Positions 1-10,018 are shown, counted from the first letter of the stretch. The stretch is 64,000 nucleotides of DNA from Mesorhizobium shangrilense (GCF_040537815.1 NZ_JBEWSZ010000002.1:62001-126000), one strand, 5' to 3'. Notes: generated from the letters alone by a model not told the origin. Translations and numbers: made by a program.

Positions 1-3
1 ACG

Positions 4-750
4 ATGAACTGGTCATTCCAACTCTACAGCGCCCGTAACTTCCAGCCCTGGGAAGGCGTGCTCAAGACACTCGGCAAGCTCGGCTATACCCAGGTCGAAG
101 GGTTCGGCGGCGTCTATGATGATCCCAAGGCCTTCCGCGCCGAACTCGACAAGAACGGCCTGACCATGCCGACCGGGCATTTCTCGATCGACGCTCTGGA
201 GAACGATTTCGACGGTGTGCGCAGAACCGCCGATGCGCTCGGCATCACGCTGCTGATCTGCCCCTATCTGGTTGCCGAGGCAAGGCCATCTGACGCTGCC
301 GGCTGGCGCGGTTTCGGTGAACGCCTGGCCAAAGTCGGCGAGGTCGCAAGCAAGGCCGGCTACGGCTTTGCCTGGCACAACCATGATTTCGAGTTCAGGA
401 AACTCGCCGACGGGTCGGTGCCGCAGGATCTCATCCTCGCCGCCGCGCCCGACATTGGCTGGGAGATGGACGTCGCCTGGGTGGTGCGCGGCGGCGATGA
501 TCCGCTGCCGTGGATCGGGAAGTACGGCAAGCGCATCAGCGCCGTGCATGTGAAGGACATCGCCAAGCCGGGCGAGAGGGCGGACGAGGATGGCTGGTCG
601 GATGTCGGCCACGGCACGATCGACTGGGCCGGCCTGATCAAGGCGCTGCGGGCCAAGAGCGCCACAAGATATTACGTCATGGAACAGGACAACCCCAACG
701 ACATCGAGCGCTTCGCCCGCCGTTCGATCGCAGCCGTAAAAAACTACTAG
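4..750 (+). CDS. Sugar phosphate isomerase/epimerase (AP endonuclease 2-like TIM barrel)
   Basis: A 248-residue single-domain TIM-barrel protein of the xylose isomerase-like/IolE family, which isomerises or epimerises sugars or inositol derivatives in the cytoplasm. Typical metal-site stretches are visible: WHNHDFEF near residue 120, EMDVAWV near 155, and AVHVKDIAK near 180. The ATG lies 4 bases into the window and the N-terminus MNWSFQLYSARNF is typical of the family, so the gene looks complete. It ends 11 bases before an oxidoreductase gene, and the two are probably co-transcribed. Such pairs usually belong to operons for uptake and breakdown of rare sugars; the substrate cannot be read from sequence. 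The transporter is presumably upstream, outside the window. Confidence 0.85.
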   Translation: MNWSFQLYSARNFQPWEGVLKTLGKLGYTQVEGFGGVYDDPKAFRAELDKNGLTMPTGHFSIDALENDFDGVRRTADALGITLLICPYLVAEARPSDAAGWRGFGERLAKVGEVASKAGYGFAWHNHDFEFRKLADGSVPQDLILAAAPDIGWEMDVAWVVRGGDDPLPWIGKYGKRISAVHVKDIAKPGERADEDGWSDVGHGTIDWAGLIKALRAKSATRYYVMEQDNPNDIERFARRSIAAVKNY

Positions 751-761
751 GAACAATCACC

Positions 762-1904
762 ATGGCAAAGAAACTTGGCATTGGCGTGATCGGCTGCGGC
801 AACATCTCGAAAGCCTATTTTTCCCTCGCGCCGCTGTTTCGCGGTATCGAGATGCGGGCGTGCGCGGATATCAATATGGACGCGGCGAAGGCGCGGGCGA
901 AGGAGTTCAAGCTGCGCGCCGAGACGGTCGAGGACTTGCTCAAGGCTGATGACATCGACATCGTCGTCAACCTGACCATTCCGGCCGTGCATTACGAGGT
1001 GTCGAAACAGATCCTCGACGCCGGCAAGCATGTCTACTCGGAAAAGCCTTTCGTGTTGTCGGTCAAGGAAGGGCTCGACCTGAAGAAACGCGCTGAGGCC
1101 AGGGGATTGCGCATCGGTTCGGCGCCCGACACATTCCTTGGCGGCGCGCATCAGCTGGTGCGCGAACTCATCGACACCGGCAAGCTCGGCAAGATCACCA
1201 GCGGTACCTGCTATGTGATGAGCCACGGCATGGAGCACTGGCACCCCAACCCCGACTTCTTCTTCCAGCCGGGGGCCGGTCCCGTGCTCGATGTCGGCCC
1301 CTACTACATTACCAACCTGATCCAGCTGATCGGGCCGGTGAAGCAGGTGGCGGCCTTCGCCTCGATCCCGGCGAAGGAACGAACGATTTCGTCCAAGCCG
1401 CGCGCGGGCGAAAAAGTTCCGGTCAACACGCCAACGACGATCCACGGCGTGATGGAATTCGAGAATGGCGCTGTCGTCACGCTCAACGCCAGCTGGGACG
1501 TCTGGGCGCACGGTCACGCGCCGATGGAACTCTACGGCGAAGAGGGCACGGTGTTCGTCCCCGATCCGAATTTCTTCGGCGGCGATGTGCGCTTCACCGA
1601 AGCGGACAAGCCGGTCAAGAAACTGCCGAAATGGAAACATCCCCTCGGCGTGCCCAACGAGATGCATGGGCATGGCATGATGGCCAATTACCGCACAGCC
1701 GGCCTCGCCGACATGGCGCTGGCGATCGTCGAGGGCCGCCCGCACCGCTGCTCGATGGAACTGGCGCTGCACGCCGTCGATGTCATGACCGGTATCTTGC
1801 GCTCAGGCGAGACCGGCAAGTTCGTCGCCATGCAGACCACTTGCGAGCGGCCTGCCGCACTTGGCGTGAAGGCAGCCAAGGAACTGCTGGCGAAGAAGAA
1901 GTAG
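762..1904 (+). CDS. Gfo/Idh/MocA family oxidoreductase
   Basis: A 380-residue NAD(P)-dependent sugar or polyol dehydrogenase. The N-terminal Rossmann fold begins at once with IGVIGCGNISKAY, and the family motif EKP (YSEKPFVL) follows near residue 105. The C-terminal alpha/beta substrate domain fills the rest. The open frame extends upstream into the previous gene, but the ATG at 762 is preferred because it directly precedes the Rossmann fold and follows the isomerase stop by 11 bases. Together with the isomerase and the aldo/keto reductase it suggests a sugar oxidation and rearrangement route. The substrate is unknown. Confidence 0.88.
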   Translation: MAKKLGIGVIGCGNISKAYFSLAPLFRGIEMRACADINMDAAKARAKEFKLRAETVEDLLKADDIDIVVNLTIPAVHYEVSKQILDAGKHVYSEKPFVLSVKEGLDLKKRAEARGLRIGSAPDTFLGGAHQLVRELIDTGKLGKITSGTCYVMSHGMEHWHPNPDFFFQPGAGPVLDVGPYYITNLIQLIGPVKQVAAFASIPAKERTISSKPRAGEKVPVNTPTTIHGVMEFENGAVVTLNASWDVWAHGHAPMELYGEEGTVFVPDPNFFGGDVRFTEADKPVKKLPKWKHPLGVPNEMHGHGMMANYRTAGLADMALAIVEGRPHRCSMELALHAVDVMTGILRSGETGKFVAMQTTCERPAALGVKAAKELLAKKK

Positions 1905-1917
1905 GCCACGTGCTTCA

Positions 1918-1947
1918 ACCCTCTCCCCGTTCTCGCGGGGAGAGGGT
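1918..1947 (+). repeat. Intergenic palindrome, 12-bp perfect stem
   Basis: ACCCTCTCCCCG at 1918-1929 is exactly complementary to 1936-1947, with a six-base loop. It starts 13 bases after the stop codon of the MocA-type gene. The T-run needed for an intrinsic terminator is missing. The CTCTCCCC/GGGGAGAG stem resembles short dispersed palindromes of many proteobacteria; that is recollection, not a search. Confidence 0.6.
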
Positions 1948-2024
1948 AAGGGAGAGGTGCAGAGCCGACTCGCCGCGATGTTGTGGCGGCAGCCGACCGG
2001 CTCGTTTCCATTTGAGGATTTCCG

Positions 2025-3071
2025 ATGCCATACGCCCCCGCCGAAAACCGCTACGAGAACATGATCTACAACCGCTGTGGCCGCTCCGGCCTGAAGCTGC
2101 CGGCGATCTCGCTGGGGTTGTGGCACAATTTCGGCGACGACACGCCGCACAAGACCAAGCAGGCGATCGCGCGCAAGGCCTTCGACCTCGGCATCACGCA
2201 TTTCGACCTCGCCAACAATTACGGTCCGCCGCCCGGCTCGGCGGAGACGGCTTTCGGCGAGATCCTGCGTACCGATTTCGCCGGTTATCGCGACGAGCTG
2301 ATCATCTCGACGAAGGCCGGCTACGAGATGTGGGCCGGTCCCTACGGCGAATGGGGCGGGCGCAAATACATGCTGGCCAGCCTCGACCAGAGCTTGAAGC
2401 GGATGGGGCTCGACTATGTCGACATCTTCTATTCGCACCGCTTCGATCCCGATACGCCGCTGGAAGAGACGATGGGCGCGCTCGACCATGCCGTGCGCTC
2501 GGGCAGGGCACTCTATGCCGGCATCTCCTCCTACAATTCGCAGCGCACACGCGAGGCCGCCGATATCCTGAAGCAGCTCGGCACGCCCTGCATCATCCAC
2601 CAGCCGAGCTATTCCATGCTCAATCGCTGGGTCGAGGATGACGGCCTGCTCGACACGCTGGAAGGGCTCGGCGTCGGTTCCATCGTGTTCTCGCCGCTGG
2701 CGCAAGGCATGCTGACCGACAAGTATCTCGGCGGCATCCCGCAGGGCAGCCGCGCCACGCAAGGCAAGTCGCTGAAGACGGCCTTCATCAACGACAAGAC
2801 CATCGCCAACATCAAGGCGCTGAACGCAATCGCGGGCAAGCGTGGCCAGACGCTGGCGCAGATGGCGCTGGCCTGGGTGCTGCGCAAGGGCCGGGTGACG
2901 TCGGCGCTGATCGGCGCCAGCCGGCCGGAGCAGGTCGAGGATTGTGTCGGTGCGCTGAAGGCGCTCGACTTCAGTGATGCCGAACTCGCTGACATCGACA
3001 CCTATGCGCGCGAATCCGACATCAATCTGTGGGCGGCTTCCGCGGAGCGCGACGGACCGCCGAGGAAGTAA
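2025..3071 (+). CDS. Aldo/keto reductase (YghZ/L-glyceraldehyde 3-phosphate reductase-like)
   Basis: A 348-residue NADPH-dependent aldo/keto reductase. The tetrad is visible: D and Y in FDLANNYGPPPGSAE (around residue 65), K in STKAGYEMW (around 95) and H in FYSHRFDP (around 130). The PPGSAE insert after the tyrosine and the length are typical of the YghZ/AKR14 group, which reduces L-glyceraldehyde 3-phosphate and other aldehydes. The ATG at 2025 is used; a second in-frame ATG at 2061 would give MIYNRCGRSGLKLPAIS, also a plausible N-terminus. It follows the two sugar genes after a 120-bp gap holding a hairpin, so it may be the third gene of the operon. Confidence 0.85.
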   Translation: MPYAPAENRYENMIYNRCGRSGLKLPAISLGLWHNFGDDTPHKTKQAIARKAFDLGITHFDLANNYGPPPGSAETAFGEILRTDFAGYRDELIISTKAGYEMWAGPYGEWGGRKYMLASLDQSLKRMGLDYVDIFYSHRFDPDTPLEETMGALDHAVRSGRALYAGISSYNSQRTREAADILKQLGTPCIIHQPSYSMLNRWVEDDGLLDTLEGLGVGSIVFSPLAQGMLTDKYLGGIPQGSRATQGKSLKTAFINDKTIANIKALNAIAGKRGQTLAQMALAWVLRKGRVTSALIGASRPEQVEDCVGALKALDFSDAELADIDTYARESDINLWAASAERDGPPRK

Positions 3072-3258
3072 GCGAGACCGGCCGGTTAGCATTCAATAGG
3101 CTCGTCATGAAGCAAACGGCGCGCCGTGGGGACGACGATGTGGTCGTCCCAGCAGAAACAGTGGCAAAAAAGCCTGTTCGTCGCTATCTGATGTGAAAGG
3201 GATTTGCTTGCCTGCCGAAATGGCGCGCAAGCGGCTGACAACGGGCTGGAACAGAATC

Positions 3259-3663
3259 ATGGCGGCAAGGAATGTGCTGACGAAGAACCAGGTGTGCGTG
3301 CTCGAGAAACTCGAGGCCGCCAGCGGGCCGCTCAGCGCCTACACCTTGCTCGACCAGCTTCGGGAGCAAGGGTTCCGCGCGCCGCTGCAGGTCTACCGCG
3401 CGCTCGACACGCTGGTGAAGTCGGGCTTCGTGCACAGGCTCGAGAGCCTGAATTCCTTCGTTGCCTGCGCCGAGCCGCACGACCACAGCCATTCGATGAC
3501 GGCCTTTGCCATCTGCGACACGTGCGGCCAAGTGAGCGAATTCTCCGACCATGATGTCGGCCATAGGCTCGACGAATGGGTGCGGTCCACCGGATTCGCC
3601 GCCAAGAAGGCGGTTATCGAGTTCCGCGGCACCTGCGCCAAGTGCCTCGCCAAGGCTGCTTAG
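3259..3663 (+). CDS. zur: Fur-family transcriptional regulator, Zur-like
   Basis: A 134-residue metalloregulator with a winged-helix N-terminal half (LSAYTLLDQLREQGFRAPLQV, then YRALDTLVKSGFVHRL) and a metal-binding C-terminal half. Two CxxC pairs (CDTC and CAKC, structural zinc) and the histidine-rich stretch EPHDHSHSM, including likely regulatory ligands, are present. The sequence is closest in character to zinc-sensing Zur, which represses zinc uptake when zinc is plentiful. The frame stays open upstream to a GTG at 3193 with another ATG at 3220; the ATG at 3259 best fits the family N-terminus. No znuABC genes are nearby, so the assignment rests on sequence character alone. Confidence 0.7.
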   Translation: MAARNVLTKNQVCVLEKLEAASGPLSAYTLLDQLREQGFRAPLQVYRALDTLVKSGFVHRLESLNSFVACAEPHDHSHSMTAFAICDTCGQVSEFSDHDVGHRLDEWVRSTGFAAKKAVIEFRGTCAKCLAKAA

Positions 3664-3761
3664 AGCAGTTCATCGTTTCATCGAAACGCTGAACTGTTCT
3701 GCTCTCTGTGTCGACTCTATTCCGGACGGAAAACCGTTTCACACTTAATGGAATTACTCTA
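3662..3761 (+). repeat. Dispersed palindromic repeat, family A, copy 1
   Basis: The copy begins inside the stop codon of the Zur-like gene (TAGAGCAG...). The first half is an inverted repeat (AGAGCAG...CTGCTCT enclosing CGTTTC/CGAAACG). The second half carries the family core GGACGGAAAACCGTTTCACA and ends in ...ATTACTCT. The same core recurs at 9205-9266, 18236-18344 and 48573-48673, always just after a plus-strand stop codon and in the same orientation. Confidence 0.75.
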
Positions 3762-3800
3762 GCAGGCCGGTGAGGCGCAATCACACCGTAAGGCTTCAAA

Positions 3801-4430
3801 TCAACGCGCTGTCGACCAGGCGAACCACAGCGCAACCAGCGCCAGCAGGCCCGAAAGCGACCGCCGGGCGATGCGTTCGCGATGTGGATCGTTCAGAAAC
3901 GGTTCCAGTGTTCCCGCCAGCACGACGATAATTCCATGCACGAGGGTCGCTACAACCACGTAGGCTCCGGTCAGCAGGAAGGTCTGCGCAAGTATCGGCC
4001 GTTCAAACTCGATGAATGTCGGCAGGACGGCCACGTAGAAGATCGCAGCCTTCGGGTTGAGGAGGTTGGTGACAAGACCTCGCGTAAAATATTTGCTGCC
4101 CGAATCTTCATGAGCTGAAAGCGTGCCTGTCTCGGTGGTCCATCCGTCCCAAGCCAGATAGAGCATGAACAGCACCCCCGCCCAGCGAAGACCCTCATAG
4201 AGCAAGGAGGACGCTTGGATGAGTTCGGCGACGCCCAGAGCGGCGATGCCGCCGATGACGGCGAGGCCGGTTGCGATGCCGGCCACCGTGGCGAAGCCGG
4301 CGCGGCGACCGTCGCTGGCCGAAACCAGCGCCAGATAGGTCATGTTTGGCCCCGGCGTCAGTTCGATCAGGAAGGACGCGAATACGAACGAGAGAAATGT
4401 CGAAGTCGACAGTGGCAGCATTTCGCTCAA
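3801..4430 (-). CDS. LysE/RhtB family amino-acid exporter
   Basis: A 209-residue inner-membrane protein with about six hydrophobic segments. It opens with the family motif (IELTPGPNMTYLALVSAS...) followed by GFATVAGIATGLAV. LysE/RhtB proteins export amino acids and related metabolites by proton exchange. The start is read as TTG at 4430 because GGACGAGG lies at good spacing before it and it overlaps the polA stop by four bases; an ATG at 4421 is the alternative. The overlap suggests translational coupling to polA. The substrate cannot be predicted. Confidence 0.82.
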   Translation of the reverse strand: MSEMLPLSTSTFLSFVFASFLIELTPGPNMTYLALVSASDGRRAGFATVAGIATGLAVIGGIAALGVAELIQASSLLYEGLRWAGVLFMLYLAWDGWTTETGTLSAHEDSGSKYFTRGLVTNLLNPKAAIFYVAVLPTFIEFERPILAQTFLLTGAYVVVATLVHGIIVVLAGTLEPFLNDPHRERIARRSLSGLLALVALWFAWSTAR

Positions 4431-7387
4431 TGCGCCTCGTCCCAGTTGTTGGCGGCGCGGGCGTCGACATGCAGCGGCACCGACATCGACACCGCCGGCA
4501 TTGCCGCGTTCTCCATGACATGGCGCACGACCGGGATCGTTGCTTCGACCTCCGCTTCGACGGTCTCGAAGATCAGTTCGTCGTGCACCTGCAGCAGCAT
4601 GCGCGCTGAAAGGCCAGCCTTGTCCAGCGCTTCCTCCATGCGGATCATGGCGCGGCGGATGATGTCGGCGGCGGTGCCTTGCAGCCGGGCGTTGATCGAG
4701 GCGCGCTCGTTGAACGCGCGGAGCGAGGGATTGGACGATCTTATATCGGGGTAGTGGATGCGGCGGCCGAAGATGGTTTCGACGAAGCCATGCTCGCGGG
4801 CATAGGCCTTGGTTTCCTCGATATAGTCGCGGATGCCCGGAAAACGCTCGAAATACTTCTTGATGTAGTTGCTCGCCTCCTCGCGCGGGATCGACAGCTG
4901 GTTGGCGAGGCCAAAGGCCGAGATGCCGTAGATGATGCCGAAATTGATCGCCTTGGCGCGGCGGCGGATTTCCGAGGGCATGGCTTCGACCGGTACGTTG
5001 AACATTTCCGACGCGGTGATGGCGTGGATGTCGGCTCCATCCGCGAAGGCCTGCCGCAATTGCGGGATTTCGGCGACATGGGCGAGCACCCGCAATTCGA
5101 TCTGGCTGTAATCGGCCGAGACCAGCCGGTGGCTCCTGTCGGTGATGAAGGCGGTCCTGATCTTGCGGCCTTCAGTCGTACGCACCGGAATGTTCTGCAG
5201 GTTCGGGTCGGAGGACGACAGCCGGCCTGTCGTCGTGGCCGCAAGCGCATAGGAGGTATGGACGCGCTTGGTATCCGGATGGATGAAACCGGGCAGGGCG
5301 TCGGTGTAGGTGGATTTCAGCTTGGTCAGCTGGCGCCAGTCGACGATCTTTCTCGGCAGCTCGTGGCCTTCGGCGGCGAGGTCTTCCAGAAGCTGCGCGG
5401 AGGTCGACCACTGGCCGGTCTTGGTCTTGGAACCGCCGGGCAGACCCATGCGCCCGAACAAGATGTCACCGAGCTGTTTCGGCGAGCCGATGTTGATGCG
5501 TTCGCCGATGAGCTGGTAGATTTCCTCTTCCAGCCGGGCAGCACCTTGCGCCAGTTCGCCGGAGAGCCGCGACAGGATCTGCCGGTCGACCGAGATGCCG
5601 CGCTGCTCCATGCGCGCCAGCACCGGCACCAGCGGCCGCTCCAGCCGCTCGTAGACGGATACCAGGCCCTTAGCGGCAAGCCGCGGCTTCAGCACCAGCC
5701 AGAGCCGCAGCGTCACATCGGCGTCCTCGGCCGCATGCGCGGTCGCCTTGTCGATATCGACCTGGTCGAAGCCGACGGAACTTTTGCCGGAGCCGGTCAC
5801 GTCCTTGAGCTGGAGAGGGGTGTGTCCGAGCCACTTCTCGGCAAGCGCGTCCATGCCGTGACCATGATGCGTGCCGGCATCGAGCACGTAGGAGATCAGC
5901 ATCGTGTCATCGAAGGGCGCGACATCGATGCCATAGCGGCTCATGATGACCAGATCGTATTTCAGGTTCTGCGCGATCTTGAGAACCGACTTGTCTTCGA
6001 GCAGCGGCTTCAGGAGCGCCAGCGCGTCGCGGAGCGGGATCTGGTTTTCAAGGACGCCGCCGCCGAGCAAGTCGCCATTGCCGCTCTTGTGGGCAAAGGG
6101 AATGTAGGCGGCGCGGCCTGGTGTCGTGGCGATTGCCAGGCCGATCAACTCGGCCTGCATCGGATCGGATGATGTCGCCCTGACGTCGAAGGCGGCAAGG
6201 CCGGCTTCCCTCGCCTCGGCGACCCAGGCCTTCAAGGCCGCGACGTCCCGGATGCAGTGATAGGCTGTCGTATCGATCTTGGCGGCGGTCGCGCGCTCAA
6301 GGCGAAACGCCGAGAGAAGCGAAGGTGTGTCGCCTACCTTTGTCGTGGCTGTACCGGACGCCGCCGTTTCGCCCGCCTCCGACGTCTGCGACCTGGAGAC
6401 CGGTTGGACGATAGCCGCGCCTGAGCCGACATCCGGTCCATGCGCGGCATCGGCGCGCTCGACTGTCACCGCGACGGCCTGCACGTCGCCTACCTCGGTT
6501 CCGGTCGCTTCCGCCACGCGGCGGGTCAGCGAGGTGAATTCCATGGTCTTGAGGAAGCCGATGAGCTTGGGGCCATCCGGCGCGTGCAGCACGAAATCGT
6601 CCAGCCCCTCGCTGACCGGCACATCGTCCTTCAGCGTCACCAGTTGGCGCGAGATGCGTGCCTTTTCAGCGTTGGCGATGATCGATTCCCGGCGCTTGTC
6701 CTGCTTGATCTCTCCGGCGCGGGCCAGCAGCGTGTCGAGGTCGCCGAACTGTTCGAGCAACTGCGCCGCCGTCTTCGGGCCGATGCCGGGCACGCCTGGC
6801 ACGTTGTCGACGGAGTCACCGGTCAGCGCCTGCAGGTCGACCATCTTTTCCGGCGGCACGCCCCATTTCTCGATGACTTCGGGGATGCCGATCTGGCGGT
6901 CTTTCATAGGGTCGTACATGCCGACCGTGGCGCCCACCAATTGCATAAGGTCCTTGTCGGACGAGATCACGGTGGTGTCGCCGCCCGCTTCACGGGCGAG
7001 CCTTGCATAGGTGGCAATCAGGTCATCGGCCTCGAACCCTTCCATCTCGACGCAGGGCAGGTTGAACGCCCTCGTCGCCTGGCGGATCAGGCCGAACTGC
7101 GGGATCAGGTCTTCCGGCGGCGCCGAACGGTTGGCCTTGTATTCGGGATAAAGTTCGTTGCGGAAGGTTTTCGACGAATAGTCGAAGATGACGGCGAAAT
7201 GCGTGGGAACAATGCCAACATCGGTGTTGCGGGCGTCGAGCATCAGCTTCCACAGCATGTTGCAGAAGCCGGAGACCGCGCCCACCGGCAATCCGTCGGA
7301 TTTGCGGGTCAGCGGGGGTAGCGCGTGATAGGCGCGGAAGATGTAGCCGGAGCCGTCGACAAGGAAGAGATGATCGCCTTTTTTCAT
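4427..7387 (-). CDS. polA: DNA polymerase I
   Basis: A 986-residue polymerase with all three domains. Residues 1-290 form the 5'-3' exonuclease (FLVDGSGYIFRAYHALPP, then DDLIATYARLA). About 385-580 form the 3'-5' exonuclease domain. The remainder is the polymerase, with motif A DYSQIELRVLAHV, motif B RRRAKAINFGIIYG and motif C QVHDELIFE. A low-complexity linker (about 305-370) joins the first two. The enzyme fills repair gaps and removes Okazaki primers. Oddity: the Exo I motif reads FDVRA where the family has DTET, and Exo III reads HAAED where the family has YAAED, so proofreading may be weak. The ATG at 7387 gives the family N-terminus; the frame extends to 7441. Confidence 0.95.
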   Translation of the reverse strand: MKKGDHLFLVDGSGYIFRAYHALPPLTRKSDGLPVGAVSGFCNMLWKLMLDARNTDVGIVPTHFAVIFDYSSKTFRNELYPEYKANRSAPPEDLIPQFGLIRQATRAFNLPCVEMEGFEADDLIATYARLAREAGGDTTVISSDKDLMQLVGATVGMYDPMKDRQIGIPEVIEKWGVPPEKMVDLQALTGDSVDNVPGVPGIGPKTAAQLLEQFGDLDTLLARAGEIKQDKRRESIIANAEKARISRQLVTLKDDVPVSEGLDDFVLHAPDGPKLIGFLKTMEFTSLTRRVAEATGTEVGDVQAVAVTVERADAAHGPDVGSGAAIVQPVSRSQTSEAGETAASGTATTKVGDTPSLLSAFRLERATAAKIDTTAYHCIRDVAALKAWVAEAREAGLAAFDVRATSSDPMQAELIGLAIATTPGRAAYIPFAHKSGNGDLLGGGVLENQIPLRDALALLKPLLEDKSVLKIAQNLKYDLVIMSRYGIDVAPFDDTMLISYVLDAGTHHGHGMDALAEKWLGHTPLQLKDVTGSGKSSVGFDQVDIDKATAHAAEDADVTLRLWLVLKPRLAAKGLVSVYERLERPLVPVLARMEQRGISVDRQILSRLSGELAQGAARLEEEIYQLIGERINIGSPKQLGDILFGRMGLPGGSKTKTGQWSTSAQLLEDLAAEGHELPRKIVDWRQLTKLKSTYTDALPGFIHPDTKRVHTSYALAATTTGRLSSSDPNLQNIPVRTTEGRKIRTAFITDRSHRLVSADYSQIELRVLAHVAEIPQLRQAFADGADIHAITASEMFNVPVEAMPSEIRRRAKAINFGIIYGISAFGLANQLSIPREEASNYIKKYFERFPGIRDYIEETKAYAREHGFVETIFGRRIHYPDIRSSNPSLRAFNERASINARLQGTAADIIRRAMIRMEEALDKAGLSARMLLQVHDELIFETVEAEVEATIPVVRHVMENAAMPAVSMSVPLHVDARAANNWDEAH

Positions 7388-7512
7388 GCCGGCAGGGATA
7401 GCGCGGCGCGGCGTCGCGGTCCATGCCAAAGGCGGCTTCAAATCGCGGTTCCGGCAACACCCTGACAGATCGATCCCAGCGCGCAGGCGGCCGTGATCCG
7501 CTCACGCCCATG

Positions 7513-7526
7513 TTACAAAAGTGTAA
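7513..7526. promoter_or_regulatory. Short palindrome between polA and the putative small RNA
   Basis: TTACA at 7513-7517 and TGTAA at 7522-7526 form a perfect inverted repeat with a 4-base spacer. It sits between polA and the outward-facing promoter candidate at 7537. It could be an operator for either transcript; I know of no regulator to assign. Confidence 0.3.
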
Positions 7527-7536
7527 TTTTCGTGCC

Positions 7537-7566
7537 CTTGAATCGCCACGTTCAAATACACAAATA
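7537..7566 (+). promoter_or_regulatory. Candidate sigma-70 promoter for the small RNA
   Basis: CTTGAA at 7537-7542 matches the alphaproteobacterial -35 consensus CTTGAC in five of six bases. It is followed after 18 bases by a weak -10, CAAATA (7561-7566). Transcription would begin near 7573, just before the three-hairpin element. Confidence 0.4.
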
Positions 7567-7572
7567 CACATC

Positions 7573-7720
7573 ATCGGCAGTTTTCGCCGAAGTCCGGAGC
7601 AAGGCCCGTCCCCCGCCTATCCCGGACATTGCGGCAGCCTATCCCCCCTCTCCGGGCTGCCGCATCGTTTAGAGTAAAAAGCCGCCGTGGTTCCCCCTCC
7701 ACCACGGCGGCACTTTTTTA
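7573..7720 (+). ncRNA. Putative small RNA with three C-rich hairpin loops
   Basis: Three successive hairpins fill this noncoding stretch. Hairpin 1 pairs 7592-7597 with 7622-7627 (GTCCGG/CCGGAC) and exposes GTCCCCCGCC. Hairpin 2 pairs 7630-7639 with 7655-7664 (10 bp) and exposes ATCCCCCCTCTCC. Hairpin 3 pairs 7681-7691 with 7701-7711 (11 bp), exposes CCCCCTCC and ends in a run of six T, an intrinsic terminator. C-rich loops that can pair with Shine-Dalgarno sequences are typical of trans-acting rhizobial small RNAs (the alpha-r14/cuckoo class). No open frame with a ribosome site is visible. The 5' end is a guess; membership of a named family cannot be tested here. Confidence 0.6.
7681..7719 (+). 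terminator. Intrinsic terminator of the small RNA, possibly bidirectional
   Basis: An 11-bp perfect GC-rich stem (7681-7691 with 7701-7711) is followed by TTTTTT at 7714-7719 and preceded by AGAGTAAAAA. The A-run on the left and ACTCT on the right extend the pairing. It separates the small-RNA region from the peptidase gene. Confidence 0.8.
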
Positions 7721-7820
7721 CTCTCCGATAGCTTTCCGGGGCGTGGTCCAATGATCACGGGCTTTTCGTTTTCCCGCTCTGCCTTTACGGTTCGGCCTCT
7801 GAATCGAAAGGCTATCAACA

Positions 7821-9204
<1,384 letters not shown>

Positions 9205-9206
<2 letters not shown>

Positions 9207-9266
9207 CTCTCTGTTTGGCGCAATTCCGGACGGAAAACCGTTTCACACGTTTCCTGGAATTGCTCT
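9205..9266 (+). repeat. Dispersed palindromic repeat, family A, copy 2 (5'-truncated)
   Basis: This copy lacks the first inverted-repeat half. It begins within the peptidase stop codon (cTAGCTCTCTG) and continues through the core GGACGGAAAACCGTTTCACA to GGAATTGCTCT. Compared with copy 1, only the second half is present. Confidence 0.75.
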
Positions 9267-9397
9267 AAGCGGCGGGAAGCCCACGTTTTCCTGTTGATTT
9301 TTCAGCGGATCGCGGCGAGGACGGACACGAATTCCAGTTCTGCAGCGCGCTCGCATGTTGATTGGCGGGCCGCTGCAGGCCGCGACCGGAGAAGATA

Positions 9398-10018
9398 ATG
9401 GCCGACATCCGTTTCCACAAAAATGACCTGCCCGACCTCGAGCACTACAATGTCGGGGCGGTTGCCATCGACACCGAGACGCTGGGGCTCAACCCGCATC
9501 GCGATAGGCTCTGCGTGGTGCAGATTTCGCCGGGCGACGGCACCGCCGACGTCATCCAGATCGCGCCCGGCCAGAAGAAGGCGCCGAACCTCGTCAGCCT
9601 GCTTAGAAACCGCAATGTGACAAAGCTCTTCCATTACGGCCGTTTCGATATCGCCGTGCTCTATAACGCCTTCGGGGTGATGGCCGAACCGGTGTTCTGT
9701 ACCAAGATCGCCTCCCGCTTGACCCGCACCTATACCGACCGGCACGGGCTGAAGGATATCTGCAACGAACTTCTGGGCGTCGGCCTGTCAAAGGCGCAGC
9801 AATCATCGGACTGGGCGGCGGAGACGCTGTCGCCCGAACAGCTCGAATATGCGGCTTCGGACGTGCTCTATCTGCATCGGCTGCGCGACGTTCTGGCCGG
9901 GCGGCTGGCGCGCGAAAACCGCACCAGGGAAGCCGAAGCCTGCTTCCGCTTCCTGCCAACGCGTGCCAAACTCGACCTGATGGGCTGGGCGGAAGAGGAC
10001 ATTTTCGCGCACAGCTGA
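9398..10018 (+). CDS. Ribonuclease D-like 3'-5' exonuclease
   Basis: A 206-residue DEDDy exonuclease. Catalytic motifs are AIDTETLGL (D and E, near residue 25), FHYGRFDIAVL (D, near 85) and YAASDVLYLHRL (Y and D, near 155). It is much shorter than classical RNase D (about 370 residues) because the HRDC domains are missing; this short form is usual in Rhizobiales. It likely trims the 3' ends of structured RNAs such as tRNA precursors. The ATG at 9398 is chosen because GGAGAA precedes it; the frame extends to 9362. Confidence 0.85.
   Translation: MADIRFHKNDLPDLEHYNVGAVAIDTETLGLNPHRDRLCVVQISPGDGTADVIQIAPGQKKAPNLVSLLRNRNVTKLFHYGRFDIAVLYNAFGVMAEPVFCTKIASRLTRTYTDRHGLKDICNELLGVGLSKAQQSSDWAAETLSPEQLEYAASDVLYLHRLRDVLAGRLARENRTREAEACFRFLPTRAKLDLMGWAEEDIFAHS

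Noticed and set aside
4679..6172. A 497-codon plus-strand frame inside polA
   Set aside because: It is the mirror of polA codons; composition is atypical and no start signal was seen.
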